From Paraburkholderia sp. PREW-6R (GTDB taxonomy: Bacteria; Pseudomonadota; Gammaproteobacteria; Burkholderiales; Burkholderiaceae), in NCBI RefSeq assembly GCF_039621805.1, contig NZ_CP155074.1:372001-436000 (forward strand): a stretch of 64,000 bases of DNA, given 5' to 3'. Position numbers and translations under genes: made by a program. Shown one piece after another: positions 36,001 to 46,799 of this stretch (the stretch's first letter is position 1; each line of letters starts with the position of its first letter). A model generated the notes under the pieces. That model did no database searches. It was given only the letters and a program-made list of their open reading frames with translations, and had not been told where the DNA came from.

Positions 36001-37599
36001 TTAGAACACCTTCACCGGCACGTTCACCACGAGCCGGTATTCCATGTTGTTGCCATCCGAGTAATGCGCTGTGCTCGTATGCCACATCGCGATGAACGTT
36101 ATCTTCGTATCCTTGAAGCGCCCGCTTTGCAGCGTGTAGCTCGGAATGAAACCGAATTCGTGATGGTGGCCGTGCACCGGCTCGCCGTTTTTCCAGTACA
36201 GGTCATGAAGCGGTGCCGACGGCGACGCATTCTCCGCGGCGCCCGCCGACGCATCCGCGTTCCATCCATACTCGCCCCAGAACATTGCTTTCAGCCCCGG
36301 CACGCCGGCATATTTGCCGTCGAACGTGTAGCGCAGTTGCAGCGACTGCTCGTGCGGCGCGTTGTAGTCCACGTCCATCGAGTTTGTCAGGTAAATGCCG
36401 TTGGTCTCGTTGACGTAGTCGAAGAACTGGTCGCCCAGCACCTGCTGATAGCCGAGCAGCAGCGCGTGCGGCCCATGCTGCGCGGAGACCGACAGGCTGT
36501 ATGCGTTGCTGTTGATATGCCCCTGGCGTGACGCGCCCGTGTCGTGTGTCGAATAGATATTCGCGAGGCCGCTCCACTTGATCGTGGCCGGATCACCGAA
36601 CGATTGCGCGACCGAGCCGTAGTACTGACGCCAGACGTCGTCGGCCTGATCGACGTAGAGCGCCATTTCGCCGTTCTTCGCGTAGTGCCATGTGCCGCCA
36701 AGGTACGTCAGCCGGTCGATCCGCGTGCCGCCGTACGACGTGGTGAGGTTGGTCAGGTTCGTGTGGCCGCGCGCATCGACTTTGGTGAAACTGCCGGCCT
36801 CCAGCGTGGTGTGGGCCAGATCGTTGCTCACGAGCGAAACGCCGAGGAAGGTCGGCGGCAGCGCGCGATTGTCGTGCGGTTCGAGAAACGGATTCGCGAC
36901 TGTTTGCAGACCGTATTTGACGACCGTCTCCGAAATGCGTCCCTTGATGTCGTACATGCCCGGATAAGCCCACGCGAGCTGCTGCGAGCCGCCGCCGTCC
37001 TTGCCCACGTGCACCATGTTGCCCGCGCCGTTGCCGCCGTCGAGCGTGAGCGCGCCGAACAGCGACGCGTCCACGCCGAAGCCGACCCGCCCTTGCGTAA
37101 AACCGGATTCGTAGTTGGCCTGAACGCCCTGAATCCACGCATGACGGTAGATCGTGTTCGGCGCCTGGAAGTAGTCGGCGTAGTTGCGCAATTGCAGGTT
37201 CACATGACTGTCTGCGATAAAGCCCTTGCTCGCCGCCTGGCTCGACGGCGGCGAGGGCGGCTCGACGGTCTGATTCGCCTCCGCATTGACGAGCGCATTC
37301 GTGGTGTCGGGTTGATCGTTGCGAATCTGTCCGCCCTCGTCCGCGCGACGCTTACCGGGAGCCGGAGCAGGGTTGGCCTGCGCGACGGTTGTCGCAGACA
37401 TGCCGTGGGCGGGGGACGACAACGTTTGCGCGAGCGGCGGAGCCGTGGCTGCGCCGGGGACGGGCTGCGAAACCTGAATGACGCCATCGTCGGCATAGAC
37501 GCTCGTGGCGACAGTCGAGGCAGGAAGGGTGAGGGCGCAGAAAAATACGATGGAGGCTCCGGACTTTTTTGTCCGTTTTTTTGTTCGGCTATCTTTCAT
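36001..37599 (-). CDS. OprD family outer-membrane porin
   Basis: A 532-residue outer-membrane channel. After a basic start (MKDSRTKKRTKKSGASIVFF) comes a signal peptide, then an unusually long Pro/Ala/Thr-rich spacer of about 100 residues before the barrel begins near GFIADSHVNLQLRNYADYF. The barrel shows OprD features (LGGTWHYAKNGEMALYVDQADD, LQLRYTFDGKYAGVPGLKAMFWGEYGWN) and ends in VVNVPVKVF with terminal Phe. The start at 37599 (not 37653) is set by family length. The porin follows the Opp genes on the same strand, so it probably passes peptides or amino acids to that system. Confidence 0.88.
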   Translation of the reverse strand: MKDSRTKKRTKKSGASIVFFCALTLPASTVATSVYADDGVIQVSQPVPGAATAPPLAQTLSSPAHGMSATTVAQANPAPAPGKRRADEGGQIRNDQPDTTNALVNAEANQTVEPPSPPSSQAASKGFIADSHVNLQLRNYADYFQAPNTIYRHAWIQGVQANYESGFTQGRVGFGVDASLFGALTLDGGNGAGNMVHVGKDGGGSQQLAWAYPGMYDIKGRISETVVKYGLQTVANPFLEPHDNRALPPTFLGVSLVSNDLAHTTLEAGSFTKVDARGHTNLTNLTTSYGGTRIDRLTYLGGTWHYAKNGEMALYVDQADDVWRQYYGSVAQSFGDPATIKWSGLANIYSTHDTGASRQGHINSNAYSLSVSAQHGPHALLLGYQQVLGDQFFDYVNETNGIYLTNSMDVDYNAPHEQSLQLRYTFDGKYAGVPGLKAMFWGEYGWNADASAGAAENASPSAPLHDLYWKNGEPVHGHHHEFGFIPSYTLQSGRFKDTKITFIAMWHTSTAHYSDGNNMEYRLVVNVPVKVF

Positions 37600-37780
37600 T
37601 GGTACGTCTCTGATTATTGTGGTGATACTTTGGCTGGCGATTTGCCAGTCCACGCAGTTCGCCCGTTCTGCGCGAGCGCAGAGCGAGCGAATTCATCGGC
37701 GCAGCGGCCCGCTGCGCCGGTAAAACGGTTTTATTGTGTGTGGAAGTTTTCTGTTTCTAGCGAACCACCCGCAGTGATAC

Positions 37781-38823
<1,043 letters not shown>

Positions 38824-38827
<4 letters not shown>

Positions 38828-39816
38828 ACGTGTTGGACCTCGATGATGTCCGCCACAGGTCTATGGCAGGCGCGTAGCGCGTCCGCGCTTTGTGCGGGAG
38901 TGAGGGACGGACGCGACTCGCGGCAACGTTCGATGCAATACGCGCAGCGCGGCGCGAATGCGCAGCCGGCGCCGACTTCGCCCGGCAGCGGCGGATTGCC
39001 GGGAATGGTTTGCAGCGGACGGTCGTCGTCATCGGTCAGACGCGGCAGCGCGTTCAGCAGGCCGAGCGTGTACGGATGCGTCGGTGCGGCGAACAACGCG
39101 GCGGCGCTCGCCTGCTCGACGGTCTGGCCCGCGTACATCACCATCACGTCGTCGCATAGCCCCGCGACGACGCCCATGTCGTGCGTGATCAGAATGATTG
39201 CGGTGCCGCGCTCGCGATTGAGCTCACGCAACAGTTCGATGATCTGCGCCTGGACGGTGACGTCGAGCGCGGTGGTAGGTTCGTCGGCGATCAGGATTTC
39301 CGGTTCTGAAAGCAGTGCCATGGCGATCATCACGCGCTGCCGCATGCCGCCCGAAAATTCGTGAGGATACATGCCGATGCGCCGCGCGGCGTCCGGAATG
39401 CGCACCGATTCCAGCGTTTCGATCGCGCGGCGGCGCGCGTCGCGACGCGACATCTTGCGGTGCAGTTGCAGCGTTTCCGTCATCTGCCGCTCGATCGTCA
39501 GGAACGGATTGAGCGAGGTCATCGGGTCCTGAAAGATCATGCCGATGCGGTCGCCGCGAATCCTGTTGAGCGCCGCTTCGTTCAGCGTCAGCAGGTTTTC
39601 GCCGCGATACGTGGCCGTGCCCGACACCTTGCCGTTGCCGGCGAGGAGGCCAAGCAGCGCCATCACGGTCTGGCTCTTGCCCGAACCGGATTCGCCGACA
39701 ATGCCGAGCGTGCGGCCGGCTTCGAGCGAAAACGATACGCGTTGCACCGCGTCGACGGGCGCGCCTTCGCGGCGTGTGAATCGCACGCTGAGGTCGTTGA
39801 CTTCGAGTAGCGCCAT
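38824..39816 (-). CDS. Oligopeptide/dipeptide ABC transporter ATP-binding protein (OppD/DppD)
   Basis: A 330-residue ATPase with Walker [10 protein letters not shown], signature [15 protein letters not shown], Walker [13 protein letters not shown] and a C-terminal Cys motif ([15 protein letters not shown]). The Walker A ends in Gln where Ser/Thr is usual in many ATPases, as also occurs in OppD proteins. One base separates it from the OppC gene. Confidence 0.93.
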
Positions 39817-39817
39817 G

Positions 39818-40732
39818 TCAGCGGTCCTTCGGATCGAAAGCGTCGCGCAAGCCGTCGCCGACGAAGTTCACGCAATAGAGCGTCACGCACAACATCACGG
39901 CGGGGCAAAGCAGCAGCCACGGCATGGATTCGAGCTTCTGCGCGCCGTCCTGGATCAGCACGCCCCAGCTCGTCATCGGTTCCTGCACGCCGAGCCCGAG
40001 GAACGACAGCACGGATTCCGTCAATACGATATTGGGCACCGTGACGCTCGCGTACACCACGACCACGCCGAACAGATTCGGCACGATGTGACGCGCGATG
40101 ATCGAACGCGAACTCACGCCGATCGCGCGCGCGGCGTCGATGAATTCGCGCGACCGCAGCGACAGCGTCTGGCCGCGCACCACCCGCGCCATGTCGAGCC
40201 ATGAAAATGCGCTAATGGTGAGCACGACCAGATAGAACGCGCGGCCGAACATCGTCATCATCAGAATGGCGATCAGCATGTAGGGGATGGCGTACATCAT
40301 GTCGACGATCCGCATCATCACCGCATCCACGCGGCCGCCGAGGTAACCGGCGGTCGCACCATACGCGACGCCGATCAGCCCCGAGACCAGCGTGCCGAGC
40401 AAGCCGACTTCGAGCGACACGCGCCCGCCTTGCAGCGAACGCGCGAGCAGGTCGCGGCCCAGTTCGTCGGTGCCGAACCAGTGCATGTTCTGCCAGGTGG
40501 GCGCGAGGCTGATGGCGCCCCAGTCGCTGTCGACCGGATTGTTCGGCAGGAACCACGGGCCCGCCACGCACGCGATCACGATCAGCATCAGCAGCACGAA
40601 GCCGGCGAACGCCGCGCGATTGCGCACGAAGCGCCACGCGGCGGTGGCAAGCGGGCCGCGCGAGCGCGGCGCCCGCGCAATGGCCGCGAGCGGATCAAGC
40701 GCCGCGGTGGTCGATTGAATGGAGCGGGGCAT
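39818..40732 (-). CDS. Oligopeptide/dipeptide ABC transporter permease (OppC/DppC)
   Basis: A 304-residue permease with a cytoplasmic N-terminus, a first helix (FAGFVLLMLIVIACVAGPWFL) and the OppC periplasmic motif HWFGTDELGRDLLARSLQG. The EAA loop is DAARAIGVSSRSIIARHIVPNL. It lies between the OppB and OppD genes with gaps of 3 and 1 bases. Confidence 0.94.
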   Translation of the reverse strand: MPRSIQSTTAALDPLAAIARAPRSRGPLATAAWRFVRNRAAFAGFVLLMLIVIACVAGPWFLPNNPVDSDWGAISLAPTWQNMHWFGTDELGRDLLARSLQGGRVSLEVGLLGTLVSGLIGVAYGATAGYLGGRVDAVMMRIVDMMYAIPYMLIAILMMTMFGRAFYLVVLTISAFSWLDMARVVRGQTLSLRSREFIDAARAIGVSSRSIIARHIVPNLFGVVVVYASVTVPNIVLTESVLSFLGLGVQEPMTSWGVLIQDGAQKLESMPWLLLCPAVMLCVTLYCVNFVGDGLRDAFDPKDR

Positions 40733-40735
40733 GGA

Positions 40736-41674
40736 TCAGTACCGGATACGCGGATCGAGCCACGCATACGCGAGGTCGACCAGCAGATTGAACAGCACGG
40801 CCACGGCAGTGGTCAACACGACGAGGCCGAGCACGAGCGTGTAGTCGCGATTGATCGCGCCGTTGACGACCAGCTGACCGAGACCCGGCAGCGCGAACAC
40901 GGATTCGGTGACGACCGCCGCGGTGATCGACGAAATGCAGATGGAGCCGAGCAGCGAGACGACCGGCATCAGTGCCGGTTTCATCGCATGACGCAGAACG
41001 ATCGTGCGGCCCGGCAGGCCCTTTGCACGCGCGGTTCGAATGAAGTTGCCCGACAGCACTTCGATCATGCTGCCGCGCATCACACGCGCAATCCCGGCCA
41101 CGTTGATGATGACGAGCAGCACGATCGGCAGCACGCGGTAGCGCCACTCGCCTTCGCCCCATCCGCCGGCGGGCAGCCAGCCGCGCCCCTCGGATGTTTT
41201 CAGCAGGATGGCGAAGACCCACACGAGCACCGGACCCAGCACGAACGGCGGCACCACGTTGCCGATATTGCCGAGCACCATCACGAAGTGGTCGATGAAG
41301 CGGTCGCGCCGCACGGCCGCCAGCGTGCCGAGCGCGACTCCGATCACGAGCGCGATCGGCACCGACACGCCGCCGACGCCGAGGCTGACCGGCAGCGCCT
41401 TTAACACCAGATCATTGACGGTCCAGTCGGCGTAACGGAACGACGGTCCCAGATCGCCATGCAGCAGCGAACCGAGGTAGTGCACATATTGCAGCCACAG
41501 CGGCTCGTCCAGATGATATTTGGCGTTCAGGTTCGCCATGACGGCCGCCGACAGTTGCTTCTCGGTGTCGAACGGGCCGCCCGGTGTGAGGTGCAGCAGC
41601 AGATAGCACGCGGTGATCACGGCGAGGATCGTCGGAATCGCCCAGAGCGTGCGGCGCAGCGTGTAAGCCAGCAT
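40736..41674 (-). CDS. Oligopeptide/dipeptide ABC transporter permease (OppB/DppB)
   Basis: A 312-residue permease with the OppB opening MLAYTLRRTLWAIPTILAVITACYLLLHLTPGGPF, six membrane helices and the EAA loop FIRTARAKGLPGRTIVLRHAM. The FALPGLGQLVVNGAINRDYTLV segment is conserved in the family. It follows the binding protein gene by 16 bases. Confidence 0.94.
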   Translation of the reverse strand: MLAYTLRRTLWAIPTILAVITACYLLLHLTPGGPFDTEKQLSAAVMANLNAKYHLDEPLWLQYVHYLGSLLHGDLGPSFRYADWTVNDLVLKALPVSLGVGGVSVPIALVIGVALGTLAAVRRDRFIDHFVMVLGNIGNVVPPFVLGPVLVWVFAILLKTSEGRGWLPAGGWGEGEWRYRVLPIVLLVIINVAGIARVMRGSMIEVLSGNFIRTARAKGLPGRTIVLRHAMKPALMPVVSLLGSICISSITAAVVTESVFALPGLGQLVVNGAINRDYTLVLGLVVLTTAVAVLFNLLVDLAYAWLDPRIRY

Positions 41675-41690
41675 GACGGTGCTCCCGCGC

Positions 41691-43307
41691 TTAGTGCTTG
41701 ATCAGGTACATGTCCTGCGTCGCGCGCTGGTCGACGTAGTTGGTCGACGTATAGCCGCCCACGTACGGCTTGACGAGACGGTCGGCCGAATACTGGAAAA
41801 GCGGCACGAGCGGGTAATCGTTCATTGCCAGATCGTGCGCCTGCGTGAGCAGCGCGGTGCGTTTGCCGTCGTCGAGTTGCTGATTGGCTTCGTCCACCAG
41901 CTTGTCGACTTGCGGGTTGCAGTAGCGCTGATCGTTCTGCACGCTGTTGCAGCGTATCAGGTCGAAATACGACATGGCGTCGTTGTAGTCGACGAACCAG
42001 CCGTCGCGCGAAGCCTGCACCTTGCCGTCGTGACGCTGCTTGAGCAGCACCTTGTATTCGACGTTTTCGAGTTTGGCATTTACGCCGAGCTTGGTGCGCC
42101 ATTCGGACGTGGCGAAGAGCGCGACCTTCTTGTGCAGGTCGTTGGTGTTGTAAGTCAGCGTGAAGGTGAGCGGCTTCGTGTCCGAGTAACCGGCCTGCTT
42201 CAGCAGGTTGCGCGCGTAGTCGACGCGCTTCGCCATCGGCCACGTGGCCCAGTCCGGCTTGAATACCGCCGCGCCTTGCGTGCCCTTCGCGATCAGGCCG
42301 TACATCGGCAACTCGCCGTCGGCGGTCAGACGCTGCGTGAGCAGGTCGCGGTCGAGCACCATCGAGAGCGCCTGGCGCACGCGCTTGTCCTTGAACAGCG
42401 GGTCTTCGTTATTCAGGCTGTAGTAATACGTGGCGATCTGCAGGCCGGTTTTCAGCTCGGAGCCGAACTGCTTGCTCATCTGCGTGTAGATGCCCGACGG
42501 GATCGAATACGTGTAGTCGAACTGACCGGCCTGATACATGCGCATCGCCGTTTCGTCGTTTTCGATCGGCAGGTAGGTCACTTTCGTAATGACCACCTTG
42601 CCGGCGTTCCAGTACGTCTTGCTCTTCGTGCCTACCAGACGGTTACCCGGCTGCCAGTCGGCGAGCGTATAGGGTCCATTGCCGACGAAGTTGGCCGGGC
42701 GGGTCCAGTCGCCGCCGAATTTCGTCACCACGTCGCGATTGACCGGCGCCATGGTCGGCATGGCGGCCAGTTGCGGGAAGAAGGCAGCAGGCACTTCGGT
42801 CGTCACTTCGAGCGTGTACGGGTCGGGTGCGCGCACGGCAAGGCTCGTCAGCGGCTGTTTGCCCGCGAGAATCGCCTTGGCGTTCTTCACGAATTCGACC
42901 AGCACCGTGTATTTCGAGCCGGTTTTCGGATCGAGCACGCGCTGCCATGCATAGATGAAATCCTGCGCCGTGACCGGCTGGCCGTTGCTCCAGCGCGCGT
43001 CGTGGCGCAGCTTGAAGACCCATGTGTCCGGCCCCGTGCGCGTCCACGATTGCGCGACGCCCGGCACGACCGCGCCCGCTGCGTCGATACGCGTCAAACC
43101 TTCGAACAGGTCGAGCGCGATCGTGTTGCCAGTCCACGATTCGATGTGCGCCGGATCGAGCGATTCGGTTTCGGAGGGCACCTGGCGCGTGATCTCCTGA
43201 CTGGCGGCGAGGGCGACGCCCGCCGGCACATTGACGGCGAACGCGGAAGGAGCAAATGCAAGGACGAGCGCGCTCAGCGCCGCCGCATAGACGAACGGGG
43301 TTTTCAT
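41691..43307 (-). CDS. Peptide ABC transporter substrate-binding protein (OppA type)
   Basis: A 538-residue periplasmic binding protein of the family-5 type. A signal peptide (MKTPFVYAAALSALVLAFAPSAFA) precedes VPSETESLDPAHIESWTGNTIALDLFEGLTR and WVFKLRHDARWSNGQPVTAQDFIYAWQRVLDPKTGSKY, a strong OppA/MppA-like pattern. It is the first gene of the opp operon and binds short peptides or related ligands. Its upstream region (43308-43481) carries the inverted CATTGCGTAATG and lies next to the XRE regulator gene. Confidence 0.93.
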   Translation of the reverse strand: MKTPFVYAAALSALVLAFAPSAFAVNVPAGVALAASQEITRQVPSETESLDPAHIESWTGNTIALDLFEGLTRIDAAGAVVPGVAQSWTRTGPDTWVFKLRHDARWSNGQPVTAQDFIYAWQRVLDPKTGSKYTVLVEFVKNAKAILAGKQPLTSLAVRAPDPYTLEVTTEVPAAFFPQLAAMPTMAPVNRDVVTKFGGDWTRPANFVGNGPYTLADWQPGNRLVGTKSKTYWNAGKVVITKVTYLPIENDETAMRMYQAGQFDYTYSIPSGIYTQMSKQFGSELKTGLQIATYYYSLNNEDPLFKDKRVRQALSMVLDRDLLTQRLTADGELPMYGLIAKGTQGAAVFKPDWATWPMAKRVDYARNLLKQAGYSDTKPLTFTLTYNTNDLHKKVALFATSEWRTKLGVNAKLENVEYKVLLKQRHDGKVQASRDGWFVDYNDAMSYFDLIRCNSVQNDQRYCNPQVDKLVDEANQQLDDGKRTALLTQAHDLAMNDYPLVPLFQYSADRLVKPYVGGYTSTNYVDQRATQDMYLIKH

Positions 43308-43481
43308 CGGTTGAGATCGCAGGAAAGGTCGAGGGGAGAAACGCGCTGGCGCGAATGCGCCCGGTTATCTGCCGTGCTCAGGCCAGGGCGGCCCTTGTTG
43401 CTTGTCCGACATGCAGGAATCCTTACATTGCGTAATGCAGGCACTCCGTTGGCCGGTTCAGCCGGTCGAGATGCCTGCCTT

Positions 43482-44054
43482 TCAAAACAGTCTTGGTGTC
43501 CCCACCCAGACGACCACCGACTCGATACGCGCGGTGTTGACCCAGCTGTGCGGCACCGTCGATTCGTAATGCGCGCTGTCTCCTGCGTGCAGCACGAACG
43601 TCTTGCCTTCCAGCGTCAACGACACTTCGCCGTCGATCACATACACGAACTCTTCTCCGGCATGCGTGGTGACCTCGGAGCGCTTCTGCCCGGGCGGCAT
43701 CCTGACGAGGATCGCCTCGAGCTGGCGGCCGCCCGTCACATTGGTCAATCGCGCAAACAGATTGGCCGAGTCCGCAAAGCCGAAAAATCTCAACTGATCG
43801 CCACGACTCACGCAGCGTTCTTCGCTGGGTGTGTCGACGAAATACTGCACCGTTACGCCGAGTGCCTGAGCGATGCCGGCCAGCGACGTGATGGACGGCG
43901 AGGCGAGACCGCGCTCTACCTGCGACAGAAACGGCTTGGAAAGCCCCGCGGCCGTTGCTGTGTCATCCAGTGTGCGCTTGAGCCGTTGACGCAGCGCGCG
44001 GATTTTGCTGCCCAGTTCAAGCGCCGGATTGCTTTTTTGAATTGTCGTGACCAT
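43482..44054 (-). CDS. XRE family regulator with C-terminal cupin
   Basis: A 190-residue regulator. The N-terminal HTH reads LGSKIRALRQRLKRTLDDTATAAGLSKPFLSQVERGLASPSITSL, and a cupin domain follows (KRSEVTTHAGEEFVYVIDGEVSLTLEG, LHAGDSAHYESTVPHSWVN). Such proteins sense small molecules, often polyamines, amino acids or peptides. ATG 44054 is the family-like start, but no ribosome site precedes it, and a TTGACG-17-TATGGT match on the minus strand (about 44076-44048) would put the start codon inside the -10 box, so a start a little downstream or a leaderless message is possible. It is upstream of, and in line with, the opp operon. Confidence 0.85.
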   Translation of the reverse strand: MVTTIQKSNPALELGSKIRALRQRLKRTLDDTATAAGLSKPFLSQVERGLASPSITSLAGIAQALGVTVQYFVDTPSEERCVSRGDQLRFFGFADSANLFARLTNVTGGRQLEAILVRMPPGQKRSEVTTHAGEEFVYVIDGEVSLTLEGKTFVLHAGDSAHYESTVPHSWVNTARIESVVVWVGTPRLF

Positions 44055-44079
44055 AACAGGAGGAAATAAGCCCGTCAAA

Positions 44080-44107
44080 ATTTGTTTGATAAAAACAAAT
44101 ATGTTTT
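44080..44107. promoter_or_regulatory. AT-rich palindromes upstream of the XRE-cupin gene
   Basis: ATTTGTTT (44080-44087) and AAACAAAT (44093-44100) are an exact 8-bp inverted repeat with a 5-base spacer. A second overlapping repeat AAAAC/GTTTT spans 44092-44107. These sit 26 bases before the regulator start and are likely operator sites for the XRE-cupin protein or another regulator. Confidence 0.5.
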
Positions 44108-44323
44108 GATTGCGGTCCGGGCCGGGTAACGGGCCTATATGTCCCCGGGCAAGGACAAACGCTCTATTTTCGAGAAAGCACTCTATATTGCCAGACCCGA
44201 AAGAGGGAACTTCAGAAACGGGCGCCGTTCCTCGGAGAAACGGACCAGGCAATGGCAATGTCAGCGGCTGTGCCGGCTCTATCTCGGTATTGATGAAATT
44301 TGCATAAGACGAGGAGCAAGCGT

Positions 44324-44395
44324 ATGACGTCAAAGGTGATTTTTATTCTGACGATGTCTGCACGAGACGGTGCAACGCTGCGTAAGCGCGCGTAA
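44324..44395 (+). CDS. Candidate 23-residue ORF with strong ribosome site
   Basis: ATG 44324 has GAGGAG at 44311-44316, 7 bases upstream, and opens a 23-codon frame (MTSKVIFILTMSARDG... ending in KRA). The product is short, hydrophobic then basic. It could be a leader peptide or a micropeptide; nothing shows translation beyond the ribosome site. Confidence 0.3.
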   Translation: MTSKVIFILTMSARDGATLRKRA

Positions 44396-44972
44396 GGTGC
44401 ACCTGGGTCGGTGAATTCCCTGAGTGACGCGGCATGCGTCTATTCGGAGAATCCACCCCGCCCAGTGCAACGGCGTGCGTGTTTAACGGCATGCGCCGCC
44501 TTCCGCTGCTTTTCATTCCGCGCCCAGCGATCCTGTGCGACGGAGCTTTGTCCGGCGCGTTTGATCCGAACGTCAGCCGGCATGAGGACATGATTATCGC
44601 TACCCCTATCACCTGCAGCGGTCCGTGCCGCTGCCGCCCGTCGTTCCGGCTGCGGTCCGCTCGCAGCGCCCGGCCGGACAAGGCCGATTCCCCCGATGCC
44701 TTATCATGGTGGCCGTTCCGCTTGCCGGAGCGCGAGCCCTACAGGTCGCCGCGGACCTCGTCCCCCATCCCAGGCCGTTCCGGCCGTTCAACGCAGGTTT
44801 GCGTTGGAACGCCGGTCGCGGCGCCATATTGCGTCGCGCCAGGCGCTTCGGCTCGAGTCGAAGCCGAGACGCGCTTCGAATCGCGCTGGGCCCGCTGATC
44901 GTCTTTTTCCAGACGCCGTCTTCGCGCTGCACGCTCTTTCGCGCGGCGCTGCAACTGTTTGACTAGAGGTAC

Positions 44973-46517
44973 ATGATGAATTCATCCAACGCACGAGGCG
45001 TTCACGTGTCGCAGACCCGTTCGTTTTCGACGGTTTTCCTGATCGAGATGTGGGAACGTTTCGGCTATTACGGGATGGCCGCGCTGCTCGTTCTGTTCAT
45101 GATCGACAAGCTCGGTTTCGCCGACAGCCACGCCACGCTCACATGGGGCGCGTTCACTGCGCTGGTGTATGCGTCGCCGTCGATCGGCGGCTGGATCGGC
45201 GACAAGATTCTCGGCGCGCGTCGCACGATGATCTTCGGCGCGATGGTGCTGGCCGCCGGCTATCTGATGCTGGCGCTGCCCAACGATCAACTCGCTTACA
45301 TGTACGCGTCGCTCGGCGTGATCGTGGTGGGCAACGGCCTTTTCAAGGCGAACGCCGCGAATCTCGTGCGCCGCATCTATGAAGGCGACGATGCGCGCAT
45401 CGACAGCGCGTTCACCATCTATTACATGGCGGTCAACATCGGCTCGACCGTGTCGATGCTCGCCACGCCGTGGATCAAGGACCATTGGGGCTGGCACACG
45501 GCGTTTGCAGTCTGCTGCGCGGGCATGCTGCTGTCGGTGCTGAACTACTTCGTGATGTTTCGCACGCTCGCGCATATCGGCTCCGCGCCGGACGCCGAAC
45601 CGGTGCGCTGGAAGCGTGTCGGCGCGGTCGCGCTCGGCGGCATCGTGCTCGGCTCGGCGACCATGTTCGTGCTGCAGCACAAGGCGATCGCGGTTGCGTG
45701 CGTGTACACCGCAGGCGTCGCGATTCTCGCGATCTTCGCGTACATGCTGGTGAAATGCGAGCGCTCGGAGCGCTCGGGTCTTTTCGCGGCGCTGATCCTC
45801 ACCGCGCAGGTGATCCTGTTCTTCGTGTTTTATGTGCAGATGTCCACGTCGCTCACGCTGTTCGCGCTGCGCAACGTCGACCCGCGTTTCGTGCTGTTCG
45901 GTCAGACATTGTTCACGTGGAGCGCCGCGCAGTTCCAGGCGCTCAACCCGATCTGGATCATGCTGATGAGCCCGGTTCTCGCGCTGCTTTATACGAAGCT
46001 CGCGAGCAACGGCAAGGACGTGCCGGTCGCCGTCAAATACGCGTTTGGGTTTGCGGTCGTGGCGGCGGGCTTTTTCGTCTACGCGGCGAGCGGCAACTAT
46101 GCGGTGAACGGGCGCGTGTCGTCATGGTTCATGGTCGGCGGCTACGGGTTGTATTCGCTTGGCGAATTGCTGGTGAGCGGCCTGGGTCTGGCGATGATCG
46201 CGCGTTACGTGCCGGCGCGCATGAGCGGTTTCATGATGGGCGCTTACTTCGTCGCGACCGGCGTGTCGCAGTATCTCGGCAGCGTGGTCGCCAACTTTGC
46301 GCAAATGCCGGCGGGCAATCTGGACCCGCTCGAATCGTTGCCGCTGTACACGAAGCTGTTCACCGGGCTTGGCTGGCTGGCCGCCGGCGGCGCGCTGGTC
46401 GCGGTGCTGCTGTTGCCGCTGATGCGCAAGCTCTCGCGTGAGCACCAGCGTTGCAGCGACGAAGCGGCCAACACGTCACGGCAACCGGCGGCGACGAATA
46501 GCGTGGTGGCGGAGTAG
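44973..46517 (+). CDS. POT/PTR2 family proton-coupled peptide symporter
   Basis: A 514-residue membrane transporter of di- and tripeptides. The family motif is clear in FLIEMWERFGYYGMAALLVLFM (ERFGYYG), with FTIYYMAVNIGSTVS (the FYxxINxGS-like motif) and GFMMGAYFVATGVSQYLG near the end. About 14 membrane helices fit the length. ATG 44973 or 44976 follows AGAGG. It is next to an oligopeptide ABC system and a MocR regulator, consistent with a peptide-uptake region. A hairpin terminator follows at 46597. Confidence 0.92.
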   Translation: MMNSSNARGVHVSQTRSFSTVFLIEMWERFGYYGMAALLVLFMIDKLGFADSHATLTWGAFTALVYASPSIGGWIGDKILGARRTMIFGAMVLAAGYLMLALPNDQLAYMYASLGVIVVGNGLFKANAANLVRRIYEGDDARIDSAFTIYYMAVNIGSTVSMLATPWIKDHWGWHTAFAVCCAGMLLSVLNYFVMFRTLAHIGSAPDAEPVRWKRVGAVALGGIVLGSATMFVLQHKAIAVACVYTAGVAILAIFAYMLVKCERSERSGLFAALILTAQVILFFVFYVQMSTSLTLFALRNVDPRFVLFGQTLFTWSAAQFQALNPIWIMLMSPVLALLYTKLASNGKDVPVAVKYAFGFAVVAAGFFVYAASGNYAVNGRVSSWFMVGGYGLYSLGELLVSGLGLAMIARYVPARMSGFMMGAYFVATGVSQYLGSVVANFAQMPAGNLDPLESLPLYTKLFTGLGWLAAGGALVAVLLLPLMRKLSREHQRCSDEAANTSRQPAATNSVVAE

Positions 46518-46596
46518 GGTTCAGGTTTTTGAGGCGGCGGGGCCGGGATCGCGCGTCGCGCCTGTTTTGGTGGAACATTGCTGTTGTGTAATCAGA

Positions 46597-46635
46597 AAGC
46601 GCGCCCTGCATTGCACGGCGCGCTTCTCATTTTCT
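46597..46635 (+). terminator. Rho-independent terminator after the peptide symporter gene
   Basis: AAGCGCGCC (46597-46605) and GGCGCGCTT (46617-46625) form a perfect 9-bp stem with an 11-base loop, followed by CTCATTTTC. Confidence 0.65.
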
Positions 46636-46799
46636 GAACCTTGCGCGCTGCTCCGGCCGGTTAAGCGCGTCCCGAGTTGTCAAAGGCCGTCCGAGGCCGG
46701 TTGGTATCAACCCTATTCGCTACTCGACGCGCTAAGCTGGCGATTTCCTATTGGCCTTTGCAAACGACCGCCAGGCGTTCGTTCGAGGTAACCATCCGC

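Larger units (their letters stand above)
44055..44972. other. 918-base intergenic region between regulator and peptide symporter
   Basis: Beyond the AT-rich palindromes and the candidate micro-ORF at 44324, I see no convincing gene. ORFs on the plus strand (for example 44434-44898 and 44625-44966) lack ribosome sites, family motifs and the codon bias of neighbours. The region presumably contains the promoter and leader of the POT transporter gene. Confidence 0.4.

Noticed and set aside
41673-44069. 798-residue open frame on the plus strand
   Set aside because: It lies opposite the OppA and XRE-cupin genes and shows only Arg/His-rich low-complexity sequence.
44434-44966. Overlapping plus-strand frames before the POT transporter
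   Set aside because: There are no ribosome sites, no family motifs and odd codon use with many Pro/Arg/Ser runs.
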